A stretch of DNA of 12,710 nucleotides from Eudoraea sp. (GTDB lineage Bacteria > Bacteroidota > Bacteroidia > Flavobacteriales > Flavobacteriaceae), in the NCBI GenBank assembly GCA_013042925.1, contig JABDPH010000531.1, positions 1-12,710 on the forward strand, in the 5' to 3' direction. The first letter of the stretch is position 1, and each line of letters starts with the position of its first letter. The notes below the pieces were generated by a model, which worked only from the letters and a program-made list of their open reading frames with translations, searched no databases and was not told where the DNA came from. This document shows positions 7,493 through 12,710 of this stretch, one piece after another. The position numbers and the translations under genes were made by a program.

Positions 7493-7551
7493 ATATTATA
7501 GGAATATTTCCTAATTTAGGATATTTTCCATATTTTTGGATTATATACAAA
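7476..7551. promoter_or_regulatory. Four-site operator array between regulator and repair operon
   Basis: Four related inverted repeats lie in 76 bp. Site 1 (7476-7492) is TTTGGA-N5-TCCAAA, with perfect 6-bp arms. Site 2 (7499-7513) is TAGGAA-TAT-TTCCTA, with perfect 6-bp arms. Site 3 (7519-7529) is GGATATTTTCC. Site 4 (7535-7551) is TTTGGATTATATACAAA, identical to site 1 at 15 of 17 positions. Sites 1-3 share GGA-N5-TCC. Centres at 7484, 7506, 7524 and 7543 are 22, 18 and 19 bp apart, about two helical turns. Site 1 covers the regulator's -33 element. Sites 2-4 cover the -33, spacer, -7, start point and start codon of the repair operon. The likely ligand is the adjacent XRE-S24 protein. Confidence 0.65.
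7507..7538 (+). promoter_or_regulatory. Promoter of the clamp-motif / DUF4130 operon
   Basis: TATTTTTG (7531-7538) is a perfect TAnnTTTG. TTTC (7507-7510), a 3-of-4 match to TTTG, lies 20 nt upstream. Transcription is predicted to start near 7545, 6 nt before ATG 7551. The elements are interleaved with operator sites 2-4, as expected for a repressed promoter. Confidence 0.55.
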
Positions 7552-7742
7552 TGAACACAGTTATGTTAGATGAAATTATTACCAAAAAACTTAGTCAATG
7601 GGCTCAAAGAGGATTAGATGATGGCCTTATTGCAAGAAGTGTTAGAGAAGTAAAAAAAGAAAAGAGACCATTTGGGATTAAGCAAAAGGCATCTAAAAAA
7701 ATATCGCAGAATTCAATCAGCAAACAATTAAGTTTATTCTAA
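7551..7742 (+). CDS. Small basic protein with C-terminal sliding-clamp motif QLSLF
   Basis: This predicted protein of 63 residues is not one I recognise. It starts at ATG 7551, 6 nt after the predicted transcript start. The longer in-frame start TTG 7536 is part of the -7 element, and a stop at 7512 closes the frame upstream. Residues 5-31 look helical (MLDEIITKKLSQWAQRGL). Residues 34-58 are rich in Lys, Arg, Ser and Asn and probably disordered. The last five residues are QLSLF, the consensus beta-clamp (DnaN) binding peptide QL[S/D]LF, at the free C terminus where it works in other proteins. The stop is 5 bp before the DUF4130 gene, so the two form one operon. It may be a real clamp-targeting miniprotein, or a shortened remnant of the radical-SAM protein that usually precedes TIGR03915 genes, some of which I recall also ending in such a motif. 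No CxxxCxxC or helix-hairpin-helix remains. Confidence 0.6.
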   Translation: MNTVMLDEIITKKLSQWAQRGLDDGLIARSVREVKKEKRPFGIKQKASKKISQNSISKQLSLF

Positions 7743-7747
7743 AAGTT

Positions 7748-8521
7748 ATGGAAAAGGAAAAAATATTGGTATATGATGGAAGTTTTAATGGATTCTTAAC
7801 TTCTGTATTCATGGCATTTGAACAAAAAATCAATGTTATTAACATTCAAAGAAAAGACGAGGTACAAAAAGGCTTGTTTAACGATACACAAACAATTTTA
7901 ACCCAAGTACCCAAAGCCAAACGAGTTTGGAATGGCATAAGCCAAAGAAGCAATCTCGTAATGAAAAATATTTATTTTGCATTTCTAAGTGAAACGGCCG
8001 GTATTGAACAATTACTCTATTCATACATTCAAAAAATAGTTGCCAAAGGGTCGAATAATCATTTAGATTTAACCGATGATATGGCTTTTAAAATAAACCA
8101 TTTAGCAAATATGGTAAGTAAGAAAAAAAGTCAGATGGAGGCATTTATGAAGTTCAATGTCTCTATAGACGGTGTTCACTATAGTATTGCCGAACCGGAG
8201 TATAACCTATTGCCCCTTGTATCAAAACACTTTAGATCTAATTTCGGAGACAGACAGTGGATAATCTATGATATAAAGCGCAACTATGGTCTTTATTATG
8301 ACCTTCATACGATACAATTAATAAACATGGATTCAAAAGAAATATATGCGAGAGCAGGATCCTTAAGTGGTCAATTCCACACTAATTCAATTGAAGCTCT
8401 AGGGTTGTGGGATACCTATTTTTCGAAAAATTCAATTAAATCTTTAATTTCCAATAAATTACATACACATCAATTAAGCAAACGGCGCAGGGAATATCAG
8501 GAAGATCTGGAGGCGGTATAA
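7748..8521 (+). CDS. TIGR03915/DUF4130 family putative DNA-repair protein
   Basis: The 257-residue protein matches the family seen beside, or fused to, uracil-DNA-glycosylase-like and radical-SAM DNA-modification proteins; its biochemical activity is not established. Recognisable conserved blocks are LVYDGSFNGFLT (7-18), KAKRVWNG (56-63), MEAFMKF (130-136), EPEYNLLPLVSKHF (149-162) and WIIYDIKRNYGLYYD (171-185). The usual C-terminal 'KRYWKYL' block is altered here to KRRREYQEDL. The length is normal for the stand-alone form. Its customary radical-SAM partner is not in the window. It follows the clamp-motif protein by 5 bp and should share its promoter and operator array, which suggests inducible expression. 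Family assignment is from motif memory. Confidence 0.8.
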   Translation: MEKEKILVYDGSFNGFLTSVFMAFEQKINVINIQRKDEVQKGLFNDTQTILTQVPKAKRVWNGISQRSNLVMKNIYFAFLSETAGIEQLLYSYIQKIVAKGSNNHLDLTDDMAFKINHLANMVSKKKSQMEAFMKFNVSIDGVHYSIAEPEYNLLPLVSKHFRSNFGDRQWIIYDIKRNYGLYYDLHTIQLINMDSKEIYARAGSLSGQFHTNSIEALGLWDTYFSKNSIKSLISNKLHTHQLSKRRREYQEDLEAV

Positions 8522-8870
8522 TCTCTTAGCATAAATTTTATTGTAGGTACAAAATGGCTTCTTATCATGAATAATTATATTCTGATATTTTAATTTATTT
8601 CTTTCATTTCCCCTCTTTAAATCTTGTTTTTGCTATCCTGCCGGCTTAAATGCACTAAAATTTTGGCGAGGGATTATTGTGTCTAGGAATACCTTGTCCT
8701 ATTTCAAATAGGTTTAATTAGTTAGATTGTTCGTTTCTATCCCAGAAGTCTTTAATTTTCGTGCTGAACTTAATAGAACAAGTTACCTGCAATGAAATTG
8801 GCAATTATTCATGTACAACGCTTTAACAAAATCAAAAGAAACCAGACTTCCTTTTTAGTCGTCAAAAATG
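8522..8870. other. Non-coding stretch between DUF4130 gene and uvrA promoter
   Basis: No open frame of credible length or coding character is visible on either strand. The only notable structure is a 15-bp inverted repeat, CCTATTT-c-AAATAGG (8698-8712), a possible operator or small hairpin. A looser TAGGA-N8-TCCTA pair (8684-8701) abuts it. No convincing terminator follows the DUF4130 stop. No tRNA or known riboswitch was recognised. Confidence 0.6.
8698..8712. repeat. 15-bp inverted repeat upstream of uvrA
   Basis: CCTATTTCAAATAGG has perfect 7-bp arms around one central base. It lies about 170 bp upstream of the uvrA start and outside its core promoter. It could be a regulator site; its arms do not match the GGA-N5-TCC operators of the S24 module. 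Confidence 0.4.
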
Positions 8871-8878
8871 TACCTTTG
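8871..8878 (+). promoter_or_regulatory. uvrA promoter -7 element
   Basis: TACCTTTG followed by C is a perfect TAnnTTTG. It predicts a start near 8885 and an 11-nt leader to ATG 8896. No TTTG is found at the usual -33 distance. Confidence 0.5.
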
Positions 8879-8895
8879 CAACTTTGTCTAATTCA

Positions 8896-11757
8896 ATGAT
8901 AAATTACGAGGAGAATATTGAAGTCAAGGGTGCACGGGTTCTTAATTTAAAAAATATTGACGTAACCATCCCAAGAGAAAAGCTGGTTGTAATAACCGGA
9001 CTTTCAGGAAGTGGTAAATCCTCATTGGCCTTTGATACTATTTATGCCGAAGGTCAGCGGCGCTATATAGAAACCTTTGCTTCTTATGCACGACAGTTTT
9101 TAGGTGGTTTGGAGCGGCCCGACGTAGATAAAATTGATGGGTTATCTCCTGTTATCGCAATAGAGCAAAAAACAACCTCGAAATCTCCACGTTCTACAGT
9201 AGGAACAATTACAGAAGTTTACGATTTTCTTAGATTATTGTTTGCGAGGGCATCAGATGCCTATAGCTATAATACCGGTGAGAAAATGGTAAGTTATAGT
9301 GATGATAAAATTAAAGAACTTATTAATGAAAGTTATTCTGAAAAAAGGATAAGCATTCTTGCACCGGTTATTAAATCAAGGAAAGGGCATTATAGAGAAC
9401 TTTTTGAACAAATTGGAAAACAGGGCTTCGTAAAGGTAAGGGTAGATGGTGAAATAATGGATATCACCAAAGGAATGAAGGTGGATAGATATAAAACGCA
9501 TGATATTGAAATCGTTATTGACCGCCTGAGAATTGACGATAATGAAAATTTGAAGAAAAGACTTTCCGAATCAATTAATACAGCCATGTACAGCGGTGAT
9601 AATGTGTTAATGATTCTTGAAGAAGGTGAAGCAATTCCAAGATATTTCAGTAGAGACTTAATGTGTCCTACTACCGGAATTTCATATCCAACACCTGAGC
9701 CCAATACATTTTCCTTCAATTCTCCTAAGGGCATGTGTAAAGAATGTAATGGATTGGGGCATGTCTTTGAGGTAAACGAAAATAAAATTTTTCCGAATAA
9801 AAAATTATCTATTCAATCAGGGGGTATTGCACCACTAGGCGAATATAAACGCTCATGGGCTTTTAAACAATTAGAAACCATCGCCAAACGATACGAATTT
9901 GAACTTACAGATGCCATATCCACTGTTCCGGAGGAGGCACTTAAGACTATTCTATATGGAGGCTCTGAACAGTTTGAAGTTGATTCTAAAACCCTTGGTG
10001 TAAAAAGAGTATACCATATTGACTATGAGGGAATCGCCAACTTTATTAAAAACCAATATCATCAGGCTGATTCTAGATCAATTAAGCGCTGGGCAAGGGA
10101 TTTTATGGATAAGAGAACCTGCCCTGCTTGTAATGGTTCAAGACTAAAAACAGAATCGCTTTATTATAAAATTGAGGATAAGAATATAGCAGATTTATGT
10201 CAATTGGATATCTCTGATCTCGCTCGTTTTTTTGATCAACTCGACTCCAAATTAAAAGGAAATCAAAGAAAAATTGCCGAAGAGATCATAAAAGAGATTA
10301 AATCAAGACTAAAGTTTTTGTTGGATGTAGGTCTTGACTATTTATCCCTGAATCGCAGTTCAAAGTCTCTTTCCGGTGGAGAAGCTCAGCGAATAAGACT
10401 TGCTACACAAATAGGGTCTCAGTTGGTTGGGGTGTTATATATATTGGATGAACCTAGTATTGGATTACATCAGCGCGACAACAATCGACTTATCAGATCA
10501 CTGGAATCCCTTAGGGATATTGGAAATTCTGTAATTGTTGTTGAACATGACCGTGATATGATTGAAAATGCAGATCATGTAATTGATATTGGTCCGGAGG
10601 CAGGAAAACATGGAGGAGAAATTATCTCGGAGGGAACTCCGTCTGAACTCATTGATCAGCATACATTAACATCCCAATTTATTACGGGGGAAAAGATGAT
10701 TCCTATACCTGAAACAAGGAGAAAAGGAAATGGAAAAAGCGTAGTTTTGACAGGTTGTACAGGCAATAATTTGAAAAATGTATCGGTTGAATTCCCTTTG
10801 GGAAAAATGATAGCAGTGACAGGTGTTTCAGGTAGTGGTAAATCTACATTGATTAACGAAACGCTCTATCCTATTATGAATGCACACTATTTTAATGGTG
10901 TAAAAAAACCAATGCCATATGCGGCTATTAAGGGACTCGAAAATATTGATAAGGTAATAGATATTAACCAGTCACCTATTGGAAGAACTCCAAGGTCTAA
11001 TCCTGCTACTTATACCGGTGTTTTCGGAGAAATCCGTTCCCTGTTTTCTAAAACACCTGAGGCCGCTATCAGGGGTTATAAACCAGGTAGATTTAGTTTT
11101 AATGTAAAAGGTGGCAGGTGTGAAACTTGTCAGGGAGGAGGACTAAGAATAATAGAGATGAACTTTTTACCTGATGTATATGTTGAATGTGAAACCTGCA
11201 ATGGAAAACGATTTAACAGGGAAACTTTGGAAATAAGGTATAAAGGACAATCTATTGCAGACATTCTTGAAATGACTATTGATGAAGCCGTGGCCTTTTT
11301 CGATCAAATACCAAAGATTCATCGAAAATTAAAGACTATTCAGGATGTCGGACTGGGTTATATTTCATTAGGACAGCAATCAACCACACTTTCGGGCGGA
11401 GAAGCACAAAGGGTAAAACTTGCTACTGAATTGTCCAAACGAGATACAGGAAACACCTTCTATATTTTGGACGAACCCACAACCGGACTTCATTTTGAGG
11501 ACATCAGAGTGCTTATGGAGGTTTTAAATAAACTAGTCAATAAAGGCAATACCATTGTAGTAATAGAACATAATATGGACGTAATAAAAATGGCCGATCA
11601 TATAATCGACATAGGTTACGAAGGCGGTCGCGGGGGCGGCATGATAGTTGCGGCTGGATCTCCGGAAGAAGTTGCTAAAGATGATAAAAGCTATACGTCA
11701 TTTTACCTTAAAAAGGAATTTGAATTAAGGAACTCGAAATTAGAAGTGCGCGGTTAA
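8896..11757 (+). CDS. uvrA: Excinuclease ABC subunit A
   Basis: UvrA is the damage-sensing ATPase of nucleotide excision repair; it dimerises, scans DNA and loads UvrB. The 953-residue protein has two ABC modules. The first has Walker A GLSGSGKS (35-42), signature LSGGEAQR (492-499) and Walker B ILDEP (516-520). The second has Walker A GVSGSGKS (643-650), signature LSGGEAQR (832-839) and the zinc finger C742-x2-C745-x19-C765-x2-C768. Another CxxC pair is at 409/412. In the first zinc module the N-terminal pair is reduced to C257-PTTG, followed by C281-x2-C284. I chose ATG 8896 because the in-frame TTG at 8884 falls at the predicted transcript start. The C terminus carries about 11 residues (ELRNSKLEVRG) beyond the usual KKE end. 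It is probably cotranscribed with the LOG gene 44 bp downstream. Confidence 0.96.
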   Translation: MINYEENIEVKGARVLNLKNIDVTIPREKLVVITGLSGSGKSSLAFDTIYAEGQRRYIETFASYARQFLGGLERPDVDKIDGLSPVIAIEQKTTSKSPRSTVGTITEVYDFLRLLFARASDAYSYNTGEKMVSYSDDKIKELINESYSEKRISILAPVIKSRKGHYRELFEQIGKQGFVKVRVDGEIMDITKGMKVDRYKTHDIEIVIDRLRIDDNENLKKRLSESINTAMYSGDNVLMILEEGEAIPRYFSRDLMCPTTGISYPTPEPNTFSFNSPKGMCKECNGLGHVFEVNENKIFPNKKLSIQSGGIAPLGEYKRSWAFKQLETIAKRYEFELTDAISTVPEEALKTILYGGSEQFEVDSKTLGVKRVYHIDYEGIANFIKNQYHQADSRSIKRWARDFMDKRTCPACNGSRLKTESLYYKIEDKNIADLCQLDISDLARFFDQLDSKLKGNQRKIAEEIIKEIKSRLKFLLDVGLDYLSLNRSSKSLSGGEAQRIRLATQIGSQLVGVLYILDEPSIGLHQRDNNRLIRSLESLRDIGNSVIVVEHDRDMIENADHVIDIGPEAGKHGGEIISEGTPSELIDQHTLTSQFITGEKMIPIPETRRKGNGKSVVLTGCTGNNLKNVSVEFPLGKMIAVTGVSGSGKSTLINETLYPIMNAHYFNGVKKPMPYAAIKGLENIDKVIDINQSPIGRTPRSNPATYTGVFGEIRSLFSKTPEAAIRGYKPGRFSFNVKGGRCETCQGGGLRIIEMNFLPDVYVECETCNGKRFNRETLEIRYKGQSIADILEMTIDEAVAFFDQIPKIHRKLKTIQDVGLGYISLGQQSTTLSGGEAQRVKLATELSKRDTGNTFYILDEPTTGLHFEDIRVLMEVLNKLVNKGNTIVVIEHNMDVIKMADHIIDIGYEGGRGGGMIVAAGSPEEVAKDDKSYTSFYLKKEFELRNSKLEVRG

Positions 11758-11801
11758 GTCAATAATACAATACAACTGACTTGTAAGTAAAAAAAAAGAA
11801 T

Positions 11802-12488
11802 ATGAGGAAAGAAAAGCACCATAAAGGATGGAATGAAATAAAAACCAATGACTCATGGGCCATTTTTAAAATAATGGGTGAATTTGTTAATGGATTTGAA
11901 AAAATGAGTGAAATTGGCCCATGTGTTACAATTTTTGGTTCAGCCAGAACCAGAGAGGATGCCAATTATTACAACCTCACGGTCAATGTAGCCAAAAAGG
12001 TCTCTGAAGCCGGATATGGCATTATCACAGGCGGGGGTCCTGGTATTATGGAAGCCGGTAATAAAGGAGCACATTTGGCTGGAGGAACCTCAGTTGGATT
12101 GAATATTGAACTTCCTTTTGAACAAAATGACAACCCTTATATCGATGATGATAAGAGCTTGGATTTTGATTACTTCTTTGTTCGCAAGGTAATGTTTGTA
12201 AAGTATTCACAAGCGTTTGTGGTTTTACCTGGAGGATTCGGCACACTGGATGAACTCTTCGAAGCCCTAACCCTTATTCAGACAAATAAAATTGGTAAAT
12301 TTCCAATTATTCTTGTCGGAAAATCTTTTTGGAAAGGGTTGATAAACTGGATAAAAGATACTATGCTAAATGCAGGGAATATTAGTAAAACAGACCTGGA
12401 TTTAATACGCCTTGTTGATACAGAGGAAGAAGTTGTAGAAATTATTGATGCCTTCTATAAAGGCCATACCCTGAGCCCAAATTTCTAA
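11802..12488 (+). CDS. LOG-family (TIGR00730) nucleotide 5'-monophosphate phosphoribohydrolase
   Basis: The 228-residue Rossmann-fold protein belongs to the LOG family, which splits the N-glycosidic bond of cytokinin riboside or purine 5'-monophosphates to free base and ribose-5-phosphate. The signatures are GGGPGIMEA (77-85) and PGGFGTLDE (143-151), with the catalytic Glu151 and the upstream Arg128-Lys129 pair. In bacteria without plant association the natural substrate is usually unclear, and a role in nucleotide salvage is the cautious reading. The older annotation 'lysine decarboxylase' for this family is incorrect. No -7 element is seen in the 44-bp gap after uvrA, so readthrough from uvrA is likely. 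Its stop is 7 bp from the next gene. Confidence 0.9.
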   Translation: MRKEKHHKGWNEIKTNDSWAIFKIMGEFVNGFEKMSEIGPCVTIFGSARTREDANYYNLTVNVAKKVSEAGYGIITGGGPGIMEAGNKGAHLAGGTSVGLNIELPFEQNDNPYIDDDKSLDFDYFFVRKVMFVKYSQAFVVLPGGFGTLDELFEALTLIQTNKIGKFPIILVGKSFWKGLINWIKDTMLNAGNISKTDLDLIRLVDTEEEVVEIIDAFYKGHTLSPNF

Positions 12489-12495
12489 TTCATAT

Positions 12496-12710
12496 ATGTT
12501 TCTAAAGCGCATTCAAAGTTTACGATTAATCACTGCTATGCTTTATTTCGTTGGCATTAGTAGTATCTATGCGCAGCATAATAATAGTGTTAAAGCCTCT
12601 TTGGAATCTGAATCCAGAGAAATAAATATTCAACAGGAATTTGAATATATAAATGATTCAAATGATACCCTGAAAGTCCTTTATTTTAATGATTGGGCAA
12701 ACGCTTATTC
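12496..12710 (+). CDS. Secreted M1-like metalloprotease/aminopeptidase, N-terminal part (cut by right edge)
   Basis: ATG 12496 opens a frame that remains open at the window end (71 residues). The first 26 residues are a signal peptide: basic MFLKRIQSLR, hydrophobic LITAMLYFVGISSI and an AxA-like YAQ cleavage region before about residue 27. The mature start (KASLESESREINIQQEFEY, then DTLKVLYFNDWANAYS) resembles the N-terminal beta domain of large flavobacterial M1-family metalloproteases, in which 'LNDWxNAYS' recurs. The zinc motif HExxH would lie beyond the window, so peptidase activity cannot be checked. It is 7 bp after the LOG gene, likely the same transcript. Confidence 0.7.
   Translation, partial: MFLKRIQSLRLITAMLYFVGISSIYAQHNNSVKASLESESREINIQQEFEYINDSNDTLKVLYFNDWANAY

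Noticed and set aside
6584..8521. The XRE-S24 gene as the edge of a prophage or conjugative element
   Set aside because: No integrase, structural, lysis or transfer genes, attachment repeats or composition shift are visible; both sides are ordinary chromosomal genes.
8684..8701. TAGGA-N8-TCCTA as a distant S24 operator that would place uvrA in the same regulon
   Set aside because: The spacer is 8 nt instead of 3-5 and the site is far from the uvrA core promoter; the similarity to the 7476-7551 array is not convincing.
11756..11780. AAGTCA...TGACTT inverted repeat after the uvrA stop as a terminator separating uvrA from the LOG gene
   Set aside because: A 6-bp stem with a 15-nt loop and no T tract; no promoter is seen for the LOG gene, so readthrough is more likely.

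Overview
The window looks like a chromosomal segment of a marine-type flavobacterium (Bacteroidota, probably Flavobacteriaceae). The DNA is AT-rich, and upstream regions carry Bacteroidota promoter elements (TAnnTTTG at -7, sometimes TTTG near -33) instead of sigma70 boxes and Shine-Dalgarno sites. The protein families also fit: a LVIVD-type surface lipoprotein, a GlmM-type mutase with a GEGNGG sugar loop, a lipoprotein gamma-glutamyltransferase and a TIGR03915/DUF4130 protein. No tRNA, rRNA, transposase, integrase or CRISPR array was seen.

Layout. Positions 1-1792 (minus): a beta-propeller-like lipoprotein cut by the left edge, then a rhomboid protease. An 18-bp perfect palindrome made of two overlapping -7 elements separates the rhomboid gene from a plus-strand LpxL/HtrB-type acyltransferase (1853-2740). 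That gene converges on glmM (2777-4165, minus) across a hairpin. A second divergent promoter region separates glmM from an acpH-ggt operon (4261-6524), whose genes overlap by 13 bp. These genes serve envelope and cofactor housekeeping: rhomboid proteolysis, lipid acylation, amino-sugar precursor supply, acyl-carrier-protein turnover and gamma-glutamyl/glutathione hydrolysis.

Positions 6584-8521 are the most interesting part. A LexA/CI-like regulator (XRE helix-turn-helix plus S24 peptidase, with an Ala-Gly cleavage site and a Ser/Lys dyad) is divergent from two genes. The first encodes a 63-residue basic protein ending in QLSLF, a canonical sliding-clamp-binding motif. The second, 5 bp downstream, encodes a TIGR03915/DUF4130 putative DNA-repair protein. 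The shared intergenic region holds four related GGA-N5-TCC-like palindromes at about two-helical-turn spacing that overlap both promoters. This looks like a self-controlled, damage-inducible repair module. The radical-SAM gene that usually accompanies TIGR03915 genes is not here, and the small clamp-motif protein sits in its place.

Positions 8522-8895 are a non-coding gap with a uvrA promoter. After it come uvrA (8896-11757), a LOG-family nucleotide phosphoribohydrolase (11802-12488) and the start of a secreted M1-like metalloprotease (12496 to the right edge), all on the plus strand with short gaps, probably one transcript. UvrA next to the putative repair module may be chance: the operator motif is not clearly repeated in front of uvrA.
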